Below are positions 23,045 through 31,134 of a stretch of DNA of 41,760 nt, one piece after another (position 1 is the first letter of the stretch; each line of letters opens with the position of its first letter). The stretch is from Candidatus Woesebacteria bacterium GW2011_GWB1_39_12 (GTDB taxonomy: Bacteria; Patescibacteriota; Microgenomatia; UBA8517), in assembly GCA_000993405.1 (NCBI GenBank), contig LBWB01000012.1:101777-143536 (forward strand). Reading direction: 5' to 3'. Under the pieces are notes generated by a model that worked only from the letters and a program-made list of their open reading frames with translations, did not search any database and was not told the origin of the DNA. Made by a program: the position numbers and the translations under genes.

Positions 23045-23797
23045 ATGAGTAGGTTATTAAGATTGAGAGATTACATATTGATAAGTGCTGCGTTCGGAGC
23101 GGAAATCTTCGAAGAAGTCCGGTTGGCTGGTGGTATTTTACCTTCTGCAATGCAGAATATGTACGGTTTTGTTCCGAGTAAATACAAACGTAGAAGTTAT
23201 TTAACAAAAGTTTCGGAAATGTTATCGGTAGGAGATATCAAAAGGGAAGTGGATTCGAAAGGCCGTTCGTATTTAGTATTAAGCTCATCGGGAAAAGAGA
23301 AATTTAGAAGGAAGTTCAGAATTTTTCGAGATAGCCATAAATGGGATGGTTTTTTTATGATTGCTTCTTTTGATATTGCCGAGAAAAAGAGAAAAACAAG
23401 GGATTTTATACGCGGGAAACTCATTGAACTAGGGTTCGGAATGCTACAGGAGTCAGTTTGGGTAAGTCCATACCACTTTGAAGAAGATTTAAAGGAATTA
23501 ACTGAAACTTACAGACTTGAAGACGAAGTTTTGGTGTTAACCGCGAAAAGTCTTTTTTCGGATGATATAACAAAGCAAGCGGAAAAAATATGGAGGTTGG
23601 GGAAAATAAACAAAGGATATAAAGCAGTTATCAAAAATGTTGAGAAAACCAAGGTCTCTAAAAATATGCAAAAATATATAGACAAGGCTTTCGAGATTTA
23701 CACCGAGACGCTATCAAAGGACCCACTATTACCAAAAAAGCTCCTTCCTAAAAATTGGCTAAGAGAAAAAGCATTAAATGCTCTCAATAATATCTAA
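23045..23797 (+). CDS. PaaX-like regulator with a Cas2-like C-terminal domain
   Basis: 250 residues. The N-terminal ~80 residues form a winged-helix-like DNA-binding region (SEMLSVGDIKREVDSKGRSYLVLSSSGKEKF). Residues ~98-180 match the ferredoxin-like fold shared by PaaX C-terminal domains and Cas2: WDGFFMIASFDIAEKKRKTRDFIRGKLIELGFGMLQESVW, including the Asp after the first strand and the GF-x-x-LQ-x-SVW signature. A helical tail follows. No cas1, array or phenylacetate genes are present, so a CRISPR role is not supported. Both sides of the gene carry the same 28-bp repeat, suggesting self-regulation or mobility. Confidence 0.8.
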   Translation: MSRLLRLRDYILISAAFGAEIFEEVRLAGGILPSAMQNMYGFVPSKYKRRSYLTKVSEMLSVGDIKREVDSKGRSYLVLSSSGKEKFRRKFRIFRDSHKWDGFFMIASFDIAEKKRKTRDFIRGKLIELGFGMLQESVWVSPYHFEEDLKELTETYRLEDEVLVLTAKSLFSDDITKQAEKIWRLGKINKGYKAVIKNVEKTKVSKNMQKYIDKAFEIYTETLSKDPLLPKKLLPKNWLREKALNALNNI

Positions 23798-23798
23798 A

Positions 23799-23826
23799 TA
23801 CGTTCATTAATATTAAGGCGGTCGTA
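23799..23826 (+). repeat. 28-bp direct repeat, right copy
   Basis: This is the second copy of TACGTTCA-N10-GGCGGTCGTA. It begins one base after the stop codon of the PaaX/Cas2-like gene, 801 bases from the left copy and in the same orientation. The inner ten bases differ, so selection appears to hold the two outer blocks. Confidence 0.8.
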
Positions 23827-23845
23827 GTAATAAAAGTGATCGATC

Positions 23846-23858
23846 TAATAGTCTATTA
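23846..23858. repeat. Short palindrome upstream of the isomerase gene
   Basis: TAATAG and CTATTA flank a single T. It lies 20 bases after the right 28-bp repeat and upstream of a TTGACA (23875-23880), so it may be an operator for the isomerase gene. Nothing else is seen in the 145-base gap. Confidence 0.35.
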
Positions 23859-23942
23859 ATAAAGCGTCACTAAATTGACAAGCCGTAAAGAGAGATAGTT
23901 TGTTAACCTTGAATATTTGTCTTCTTAAAGCTAATATGGATT

Positions 23943-25004
23943 ATGTCCACAACCAATATTTCACTTGAGGAAAAATATAAACTTGTCGCCCACACTATAA
24001 GAGCCTATCCACTTCAGCTCAAACAAGCATGGGAAGAGATTAATACTTTATTTATTCCCGAAGACTATAAAAATGTCAGTAACGTAGTCGTCAGCGGAAT
24101 GGGCGGAAGCGCACTCGGCGCAAGAATCATTGACTCCTATATTGTAGATAAAATAAGGCTTCCCATTGAGATCTATACCGAATACCATCTTCCGAATTAT
24201 GTAAATAAAAACACGCTAGTCATATCCTATTCATATTCAGGCAACACCGAAGAAACAATTAACGCCACCTACGAGGCGCTTCAAAGAAATGCCAAAATCT
24301 TTTGCGTAACAACCGGAGGAAAATTATCAGAGATAGCTGAAAAAGAAAATATCCCCGCCTACGTCTTTAATCCCATAAACAATCCTTCCAAAGAGCCTCG
24401 AATGTCATTGGGTTATTCAATAGGCACATATTTTTCGTTATTCCACAAATTAGGTTTTATCTCGCTTGATAGGGACGATATTGATACCGCCATTAACTCA
24501 ATGTACGAATTTCTCACTGAATTCCACGAAAATATTGATACAGATAAAAATTTAGCCTATAAACTGGCCAGTTCTCTTAAAAATTATATTCCTGTAATAA
24601 TTACCTCGGAGCATTTATACGGAATATCTCACGCAATTAAAAATCAAATAAACGAAAATTCTAAAACTTTTTCGATTCTTTTTGATATTCCCGAACTTAA
24701 TCATCATTTACTGGAAGGCTTAAGAAACCCCGATAAAATTAAAAAGGATTTTAAATTTCTTTTTTTTAATTCGAGTAAATATTCGGAAAAAATACAAAAA
24801 AGATATAAGATTACCGCAGAAGTAGTTGAAAAAAACGGCTTTGAATACCTTATTTATAACCCGCGTTCAGATACCAAACTCAAAGAGTTATTTGAAATAT
24901 TTATTCTAGGATCTTTCATTTCATATTACTTGGCAAAATTCTATCAAGTGGACCCATTAAAAATTCCCTGGGTTGATTATTTCAAAGAAAGGTTGTCTAA
25001 ATAA
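23943..25004 (+). CDS. Bifunctional phosphoglucose/phosphomannose isomerase
   Basis: 353 residues built of two sugar-isomerase (SIS) domains. The first shows VVVSGMGGSALGARIIDSYI and then VISYSYSGNTEETINATYEA, the Ser/Thr-rich phosphate loop. The second includes LDRDDIDTAI and later the ELNHHLLEGLRNP segment with the conserved catalytic-type Glu and His. This short family interconverts fructose 6-phosphate with glucose 6-phosphate or mannose 6-phosphate and replaces classic Pgi. It belongs functionally with the phosphomannomutase upstream, although the PaaX-like gene stands between them. Confidence 0.92.
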   Translation: MSTTNISLEEKYKLVAHTIRAYPLQLKQAWEEINTLFIPEDYKNVSNVVVSGMGGSALGARIIDSYIVDKIRLPIEIYTEYHLPNYVNKNTLVISYSYSGNTEETINATYEALQRNAKIFCVTTGGKLSEIAEKENIPAYVFNPINNPSKEPRMSLGYSIGTYFSLFHKLGFISLDRDDIDTAINSMYEFLTEFHENIDTDKNLAYKLASSLKNYIPVIITSEHLYGISHAIKNQINENSKTFSILFDIPELNHHLLEGLRNPDKIKKDFKFLFFNSSKYSEKIQKRYKITAEVVEKNGFEYLIYNPRSDTKLKELFEIFILGSFISYYLAKFYQVDPLKIPWVDYFKERLSK

Positions 25005-25020
25005 TGACAAGACTTTTCCT

Positions 25021-25055
25021 AATTGAAAATTGATAATTGTTAATTGATAATTAGT
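25021..25055 (+). repeat. Degenerate heptamer array upstream of ppsA
   Basis: Five successive 7-base units with consensus AATTGWT fill the space up to four bases before the ppsA ATG. Comparable heptamer arrays occur before lexA (30980-31007) and inside uvrB and uvrA. Confidence 0.75.
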
Positions 25056-25059
25056 TGTT

Positions 25060-27342
25060 ATGGCTGCCCAATCACCATTAGTACTTTTCTTCAAAGATAT
25101 AGATAAAGACGATATTCCTTCAGTCGGCGGTAAAGGTGCAAACCTCGGAGAAATGACGCAGGCAAGTTTTCCTGTTCCTTACGGCTTTGCGGTAACAGTG
25201 GCCGCATACGACGCATTTTTGGAAAAAAACCAAATTTCCAAAAAGATCCAAGAGATATTGGCAAGTACCGATATAAATAAATCCGAAGAACTAGAAAGTG
25301 CATCCAGAAAAGTCGAAAAAATCATAACCTCAAGTCAAATTCCGGAAGAAGTATCCCGGGAAGCTATTAAGGCCTATAAACGCTTGTCTGGACTCTTAAG
25401 GAACGCCCTTGTTGCCGTCAGAAGTTCAGCAACGGCTGAGGATTTGCCAGGCGCTTCATTTGCCGGGCAACAGGCAACTTTTTTAAATGTAAAAGGTGAG
25501 GCAAACCTTCTTGTTGCTTTGAGAGAGTGCTGGGCATCTCTTTTCACCGCTCGGGCAATTTTTTATCGAGAACAAAATAATATTTCTCATTCAAAAGTAA
25601 AAATTTCCGTCATTGTCCAAAAAATGGTTCAGTCCGAGGTCTCCGGCGTAATGTTTTCAATCGATCCTGTGTCGAATGATAAAGACAGAATAATAATCGA
25701 AGCCGTCTGGGGTTTGGGGGAAATGATAGTTCAGGGATCTGTTGTTCCGGACAGATACGTCGTTCAAAAAGAAACTTTTTCTATTCTCTCGAAAGAAATT
25801 TCCGAACAGTCAATACAACTTATCAGAAAAGACTATAAAAACATAGAAGCTCAGGTCCCAGATAAATACCGAGACAAGCCTAAACTTAATGACGAAGACA
25901 TAGTAAAACTTGCCAAATTGGCGGATAAACTGCAAAAACATTATTACTTTCCACAGGACATCGAATGGGCCAAGGAAGGCAAGAATATATATATCGTCCA
26001 GACAAGGCCGGTCACCACAATCGGAAAGAGCGGGGAATCAAAGGTGACTATTGATATTACGGATGACCAAAAAATAAAAATAGCCGAAGTTCCGATTTTG
26101 ACCGGTGTTGGCGCGAGCCCGGGCATTGGAACAGGACCAGTCAAGATACTCAGAAGTCCAAAGGAGATAAATAAAGTTAAAACTTCGGACGTTCTGGTTG
26201 CTCCGATGACTTCACCCGACTACGTACCTGCCATGAAAAAAGCATCGGCAATAATAACCGATGAAGGCGGAATGACCTCTCACGCCGCGATTGTCTCAAG
26301 AGAATTGGGAATTCCCTGTGTAGTCGGCACAAAAGAGGCGACCAAAAGGTTAAAAGACGATACCGTCGTGACGGTCGACGGAGCCAGGGGACTGATTTAT
26401 CTGGGGGGAAAAGTAAAAGTTGAAAGAAAAGAAGTCGTTGAAGAGGAAATTAGAGGCAAGACCGCCACAAGGCTTTATATAAACCTTGCAGAAAAAGAGC
26501 TCGCTAATAAAATGTCTAAACTCAACGTCGAAGGAATAGGACTCTTGCGGGCGGAATTCATGATTGCAAACATTGGAATTCATCCCAAGGAAGCAATAAA
26601 AAACAAAAAACAGGGCGAATTTATCGACAAACTGGCAAATGATCTGGAAATATTTTGCAGGGCATTTTACCCAAGGCCCGTAGTCTATAGGGCCACAGAC
26701 TTCAAAACCAATGAATATAGATCCCTTCCGGGAGGAGCCAATTGGGAACCAGTCGAACCCAATCCCATGCTTGGATTTCGAGGTGCTTTTCGTTATATCG
26801 CAAGCCCTGACGTTTTTAATTTAGAACTTACCGCAATAAAAAAAGTGAGGAATAAATTCAAGAACCTGTGGTTAATGATTCCTTTTGTAAGATCTCCGGA
26901 AGAATTGACGCACGTAAGAAGACTTGTTGCCGCCGAAGGCTTGTTTGCTGAAACTACCTTCAAATTTTGGATGATGGTCGAAATTCCGACTAATGTAATT
27001 TTAATTGAAGAATTTATTAAGGTTGGCATAGACGGAGTTTCAATCGGCTCAAACGATCTTACAATGCTTCTTACCGGGACAGACAGAGATAATTCAGAAG
27101 TAGCCAGTGCTTTTAATGAAAGATCTCCCGCTGTTTTATGGTCGTTAAGAAGGGTAATTAAGCGTTGCAACAAGTACGGCGTAAGTTCATCGATATGCGG
27201 TCAGGCGCCCTCAGAATATGAGGATCTGGTCAAAAAATTAGTCAAATATGGAATTACCAGCATATCCGTAAACCCGGACAGAATCAATAAAACAAGAAAA
27301 ATTATAATGGAAGCCGAAAAAGAAGTGGTTGCCAAGGGCTAG
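25060..27342 (+). CDS. ppsA: Phosphoenolpyruvate synthase
   Basis: 760 residues, full length. The N-terminal ATP-grasp region starts with SVGGKGANLGEMTQASFPVP and includes AVRSSATAEDLPGASFAGQQATFLNV and VQKMVQSEVSGVMFSIDP. The swivelling domain has the phosphorylated His in DEGGMTSHAAIVSRELGIPCVVG. The C-terminal TIM barrel includes MLGFRGAFRYI, FVRSPEEL, GSNDLTMLLTGTDRD and the active-site Cys in SICGQAPSEY. It makes PEP from pyruvate, ATP and water, or runs with PPDK-like reversibility in small genomes. With eno and gpmI directly downstream it forms a PEP-to-phosphoglycerate operon. Confidence 0.96.
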   Translation: MAAQSPLVLFFKDIDKDDIPSVGGKGANLGEMTQASFPVPYGFAVTVAAYDAFLEKNQISKKIQEILASTDINKSEELESASRKVEKIITSSQIPEEVSREAIKAYKRLSGLLRNALVAVRSSATAEDLPGASFAGQQATFLNVKGEANLLVALRECWASLFTARAIFYREQNNISHSKVKISVIVQKMVQSEVSGVMFSIDPVSNDKDRIIIEAVWGLGEMIVQGSVVPDRYVVQKETFSILSKEISEQSIQLIRKDYKNIEAQVPDKYRDKPKLNDEDIVKLAKLADKLQKHYYFPQDIEWAKEGKNIYIVQTRPVTTIGKSGESKVTIDITDDQKIKIAEVPILTGVGASPGIGTGPVKILRSPKEINKVKTSDVLVAPMTSPDYVPAMKKASAIITDEGGMTSHAAIVSRELGIPCVVGTKEATKRLKDDTVVTVDGARGLIYLGGKVKVERKEVVEEEIRGKTATRLYINLAEKELANKMSKLNVEGIGLLRAEFMIANIGIHPKEAIKNKKQGEFIDKLANDLEIFCRAFYPRPVVYRATDFKTNEYRSLPGGANWEPVEPNPMLGFRGAFRYIASPDVFNLELTAIKKVRNKFKNLWLMIPFVRSPEELTHVRRLVAAEGLFAETTFKFWMMVEIPTNVILIEEFIKVGIDGVSIGSNDLTMLLTGTDRDNSEVASAFNERSPAVLWSLRRVIKRCNKYGVSSSICGQAPSEYEDLVKKLVKYGITSISVNPDRINKTRKIIMEAEKEVVAKG

Positions 27343-27389
27343 ATAAATAAGTAATATTAATTTATTCGTATAATTCGCATCGCTATAAA

Positions 27390-28664
27390 ATGCCAAAAAT
27401 TTCTAAAATCTGGGCAAGACAAATACTGGATTCCAGAGGAATACCAACTGTTGAAGCAGCCTGTCAACTCGACACAGGCGAGGTTGCGGTTGCTTCAGTT
27501 CCAAGCGGCACTTCAACTGGCACTCATGAGGCCATTGAGCTTAGAGATAATGATGAACAAAAATATCTTGGTAAAGGAGTCAGTAAGGCAGTAGGTAATG
27601 TCAATGACGTTTTAGGCCCGGGGGTCTGGGGACTAGACGTAACAGATCAAGAAAGGGTCGACTCAAGACTGATTGAGCTTGATGGTACTCCAAATAAATC
27701 AAAATATGGCGCAAATGCAATTCTTTCTGTTTCGATTGCAGCAACAAAAGCGGCAAGTCTTGCTACAAAGCAACCACTATATTTATGGATTAACACGCTG
27801 GCTAAAAGAGTCGGAATAAAAGGAGAGGTAAAAATTCCAACGCCGATTTTTGTGCTCATTGAAGGCGGTCTCCATGGAGCCGGTAACTTAGATTTTCAAG
27901 AATTTCATCTCATACCTGCAACTTCAAAGTCCTTTACGGATTCGCTTAGAAGCGCAGTAGAAATATTCCTGATACTAGGTAGGGACTTGGAAAGAAGAGG
28001 AGCGATTCATTCCTTCGGGGAAGAAGGTGGATATGCACCCAATTTATTTACCAACGCCGACGCTTTGGAAGTATTATATGAGGCAGTCAAACAAACTCCT
28101 TATCAAATCGGCCGCGATGTATTTTTCGGACTTGACGTCGCTGCCAGCGTTTTTTATAAAAATGGCGAATATACAATAAGAGATAAATCTGCTCCTCTAA
28201 CAGACGACGGACTTTTAGAATACTACAAATATATAAACAGTCAGTATCATCTGGCTGAACTTGAAGATCCTTTTCATGAAGACGCTTGGGAATCATGGAA
28301 AAAATTAGCAGAAAGTATGAAAGATCAATTAGTCGTAGTAGGGGATGATCTTCTTACAACCAACATGGAAAGAGTTCAAAAAGGTATAAGTGAAGGTTCA
28401 TGTAACGCAATATTAGTTAAACCAAATCAAGTCGGAACTATCTCGGAAACTTTAAAAGTTGTCAAAGTCTCACGGGACGCAAATTGGAAAGTCATAACCT
28501 CGCATAGAGGCGGTGAAACCAATGACTGGTTCATAGCTGATTTTGCCGTTGGCATAGGGTCCGAATACGCCAAATTCGGTGCACCCAATAGGGGAGAACG
28601 CGTCGTTAAGTACAATAGACTATTATCAATCGAAGCTGAACTCCTGCAGCAAAAGGCACAATGA
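27390..28664 (+). CDS. eno: Enolase
   Basis: 424 residues, normal length. It converts 2-phosphoglycerate to PEP. Visible are ARQILDSRGIPTVEA at the start, GTSTGTHEA, FGEEGGYAPN (catalytic Glu), the metal ligands in FFGLDVAAS, LEDPFHED and VVGDDL, the catalytic Lys in ILVKPNQVGTISET, and SHRGGETND. Some positions are unusual: SHRGGE instead of SHRSGE, LIEGGLHGAGN instead of NGGxHADN, and GAPNRGER instead of GAPSRSER, pointing to a divergent lineage rather than loss of function. A TATAAT lies 15 bases before the ATG. Its TGA overlaps the gpmI ATG by four bases. Confidence 0.96.
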   Translation: MPKISKIWARQILDSRGIPTVEAACQLDTGEVAVASVPSGTSTGTHEAIELRDNDEQKYLGKGVSKAVGNVNDVLGPGVWGLDVTDQERVDSRLIELDGTPNKSKYGANAILSVSIAATKAASLATKQPLYLWINTLAKRVGIKGEVKIPTPIFVLIEGGLHGAGNLDFQEFHLIPATSKSFTDSLRSAVEIFLILGRDLERRGAIHSFGEEGGYAPNLFTNADALEVLYEAVKQTPYQIGRDVFFGLDVAASVFYKNGEYTIRDKSAPLTDDGLLEYYKYINSQYHLAELEDPFHEDAWESWKKLAESMKDQLVVVGDDLLTTNMERVQKGISEGSCNAILVKPNQVGTISETLKVVKVSRDANWKVITSHRGGETNDWFIADFAVGIGSEYAKFGAPNRGERVVKYNRLLSIEAELLQQKAQ

Positions 28665-30328
28665 ACCCTTCGCAAAGATGTAAATTTGTGGTACTGGCAA
28701 TACTTGACGGTTGGGGTTTAGCACCTGACGCTCCCGGTAATGCTATAAGCAAAGCAAATACCCCAAATTTCGATAAGTTCTGGGCATCTTACCCCCACGC
28801 CGAACTCGAAGCATCGGGTGAATCTGTAGGTCTTCCGAGAGCGGAGGACGGGAATACCGAAACCGGTCATTTAAATCTGGGCGCGGGGAGAATTGTTTAT
28901 CAGGATCTGGAAAGAATCAACATGGCTATTGCCGATGGGAGCTTTTTTGAAAATAAAGTTCTTATCGCGGCAATTGAACACGCAAAAAAGTTTTCTTCAA
29001 ATCTTCACTACATGGGACTTCTTGGCGCCGGGGGCGTACATTCAAATATAGAACACCTTTTTGCTCTTATTCACCTAGCGGGAAAATATAAATTTGATAA
29101 TCTTTACCTTCATCTTTTTACAGACGGCAGAGATTCGCCGCCAACGGGCGCAAAAACGTATCTTTCCCGTTTGAGGGAGGTTCTAAAAAAAGAAGGCGTA
29201 GGAAAAATAGCCACTATAATGGGTAGATATTGGGCAATGGATCGGGATCAACGCTGGGACAGAACCGCCAGAGCCTATTTCGCTTTAACCAAAGGGGAAG
29301 GAAATTTGGTAAAGGAGCCTGAAGAGGCAGTTGAAACATCATACTCTGACGGAAAAACCGATGAATTTATTGACCCTTCAGTTATTGTAGATAAGGCCGG
29401 TAAGCCAATTAGCATAATTTCCGATAACGACTCTATCATCTTTTTCAATTTCAGAATAGACAGGCCTAGACAGCTTGCAAAAGCCTTTGTTTTTAAAGAT
29501 TTTGCTAAGGCCAACATTCTTTTTGATTACGATCCCTATCTCATAAAATATCAAAAAACACACATTTTACAAGATTCTCCCAAAGCTCAGGAAGCGTTTG
29601 CTAGAGGCGAAAAACTCAAAAATTTATTTTTTGTGACAATGACCGAGTACGGGAAACCAATAACCGACGAAGGGGCAAAACCCGCATTTCCTCCAGAAAT
29701 AATCGACATGCCGCTCTCCGGAGTGGTCGCAGCTTCCGGTTTTAGACAACTAAAAGTAACCGAAAGTGAAAAAGAAAGATTTGTAACATTTTATTTTAAC
29801 GGACTACGGGAAAAAGAATACCCTCTTGAAGAAAGAGTTATAATACCGTCCCCTAAAGTCCCAACATACGACCAAAAGCCGGAAATGAGTGCATACGAAC
29901 TAAATCAAACTCTTCTTAAAAAATTAGCAGCATCAGAATACAAGTTAGTAGTTGTTAATTATCCTAATCCTGACATGGTAGGTCATACCGGTAATATTGG
30001 GGCCACCGTTCGGGCGGTTGAAGTTGTTGACGACTGTATTGGAAAACTTGCCAACTTTGTACAGGCATATGAAGGAGCACTAATTATCACCTCAGATCAC
30101 GGCAACGCAGAGGAACTCATAAACCGGGAAACAAACGCAATTGATACCGAACATTCAACCAGTAGGGTTCCTTTCATTGTAATCTCACACCAACTTCTGG
30201 GAAAATCCTACAAACTGCGCACGGGAATACTTGCCGACGTTGCACCTACAATTCTTAATCTCTTGGAATTACCTACGCCCGCGAGCATGACAGGAAGTAA
30301 TATTCTTGCAGATGTAAAAGATTATTAG
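28661..30328 (+). CDS. gpmI: 2,3-bisphosphoglycerate-independent phosphoglycerate mutase
   Basis: 555 residues, alkaline-phosphatase superfamily, two Mn ions. ILDGWGLAPDAPGNAISKANTPNFD opens the phosphatase domain. DGNTETGHLNLGAGRIVYQD is the nucleophile loop, with Thr where most GpmI proteins have Ser (GNSEVGH). LFTDGRDSPP and GRYWAMDRDQRWDR are in the transferase domain, and NYPNPDMVGHTGN, TSDHGNAEE and DTEHSTSRVPFI carry C-terminal metal ligands. It interconverts 3- and 2-phosphoglycerate. It is translationally coupled to eno by an ATGA overlap and converges with lexA. Confidence 0.95.
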   Translation: MNPSQRCKFVVLAILDGWGLAPDAPGNAISKANTPNFDKFWASYPHAELEASGESVGLPRAEDGNTETGHLNLGAGRIVYQDLERINMAIADGSFFENKVLIAAIEHAKKFSSNLHYMGLLGAGGVHSNIEHLFALIHLAGKYKFDNLYLHLFTDGRDSPPTGAKTYLSRLREVLKKEGVGKIATIMGRYWAMDRDQRWDRTARAYFALTKGEGNLVKEPEEAVETSYSDGKTDEFIDPSVIVDKAGKPISIISDNDSIIFFNFRIDRPRQLAKAFVFKDFAKANILFDYDPYLIKYQKTHILQDSPKAQEAFARGEKLKNLFFVTMTEYGKPITDEGAKPAFPPEIIDMPLSGVVAASGFRQLKVTESEKERFVTFYFNGLREKEYPLEERVIIPSPKVPTYDQKPEMSAYELNQTLLKKLAASEYKLVVVNYPNPDMVGHTGNIGATVRAVEVVDDCIGKLANFVQAYEGALIITSDHGNAEELINRETNAIDTEHSTSRVPFIVISHQLLGKSYKLRTGILADVAPTILNLLELPTPASMTGSNILADVKDY

Positions 30329-30352
30329 TTTTTGTAGTATTTTCTTTTGAAC

Positions 30353-30976
30353 TCAGTTCTTAAGATATTTTCTTATTAAGCCCACAACTTTACCCTGGAT
30401 TTTTACGTTTTTGACGAAAATTGGGCTCATTTTGGCATTAGCCGGTTCAAGTCTGACTCTTGTAGTTTCTTTGAAAAATCTTTTGAGAGTCGCCATACCA
30501 TTATCAAGAAGGGCAACTACAATGTCCCCATTTACGGCATTTTCCGCCTGTTCAATAACTACATAGTCGCCGTCACGAATTTGTTCTTCGATCATTGATT
30601 CGCCTCTAACCTGAAGTATATAGGTGCGTTTTTTACCGGAGACAAAATTCGAAGGAATTGCAAAACTGGCGTTGGGATCTAAAAAAGGTTCAATAGGAGC
30701 CCCGGCTGCAATATAGCCCAAGATTGGGACTTCAATGCCTTCCTGTGAATAATCCACTTCAGCATTGACCAGTTCTATCGATCGGCTCTTACCCGGTCTC
30801 CTTTTAATGAGTTTTTTATTTTCCAGTGAAGTAAGATGTTCATGTACGGTAGCTAAAGAAGAAACGCCGAGTGCATTTGCAATCTGTTTTAGAGTCGGCG
30901 CAGACCCACTGGATTGAATATACTGTCTGATAAAATCTAAAATCTGGCGTTGACGTTGATAAATTACAGGTGCCAT
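30353..30976 (-). CDS. lexA: LexA repressor
   Basis: 207 residues: an N-terminal winged helix (RQILDFIRQYIQSSGSAPTLKQIANALG) and a C-terminal S24 self-cleaving domain. The cleavage bond is Ala91-Gly92 (YIAAGAP). The catalytic pair is Ser127 (VRGESMIEEQIRDGD) and Lys165 (ATLKRFF). It should repress SOS genes and be inactivated with RecA on damaged DNA. It is divergent from uvrB. Three bases before its ATG sits a four-unit heptamer array, and TTTGTACAAA at 31021-31030 is a candidate operator. No ribosome site is visible. Confidence 0.96.
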   Translation of the reverse strand: MAPVIYQRQRQILDFIRQYIQSSGSAPTLKQIANALGVSSLATVHEHLTSLENKKLIKRRPGKSRSIELVNAEVDYSQEGIEVPILGYIAAGAPIEPFLDPNASFAIPSNFVSGKKRTYILQVRGESMIEEQIRDGDYVVIEQAENAVNGDIVVALLDNGMATLKRFFKETTRVRLEPANAKMSPIFVKNVKIQGKVVGLIRKYLKN

Positions 30977-30979
30977 AAA

Positions 30980-31007
30980 TTAGTTATTAGTAATTAGTCA
31001 TTAGTTA
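30980..31007 (-). repeat. Heptamer array before lexA
   Basis: Four consecutive 7-base units of consensus TTAGTNA (plus-strand reading), perfectly phased, end three bases before the lexA ATG. They fill the place where a ribosome site or short leader would be. Confidence 0.75.
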
Positions 31008-31020
31008 TCTTTGCCTTTTA

Positions 31021-31030
31021 TTTGTACAAA
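31021..31030. promoter_or_regulatory. Candidate LexA operator between lexA and uvrB
   Basis: TTTGTACAAA is a perfect 10-base palindrome, 45 bases before lexA and 105 before uvrB. Its core shares GTACAA/TTGTAC with the longer palindrome upstream of uvrA at 33809-33828. Confidence 0.4.
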
Positions 31031-31049
31031 CTTTACCCGAAGATGTCAA

Positions 31050-31076
31050 GGGGCAATTATGTAAACTAATTGCCCC
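31050..31076. other. Hairpin with TGTAAAC loop in the lexA-uvrB spacer
   Basis: GGGGCAATTA (31050-31059) and TAATTGCCCC (31067-31076) form a perfect 10-bp stem around TGTAAAC. The same seven-base loop is found in the stem at 13335-13361, with unrelated arms. It is followed by a palindrome of the GAGCTTGTCGAAGGGTC type (31082-31102). Confidence 0.55.
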
Positions 31077-31134
31077 GCAGACTCTGAGCTTGTCGAAGGG
31101 TCAAGAGAGTAAATATAATGTAAAATAGTAAACC

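Noticed and set aside
22998-23826. CRISPR remnant around the Cas2-like gene
   Set aside because: Only two repeat copies exist, 801 bases apart with a gene between; no spacers, leader, cas1 or effector. The domain is equally that of PaaX regulators.
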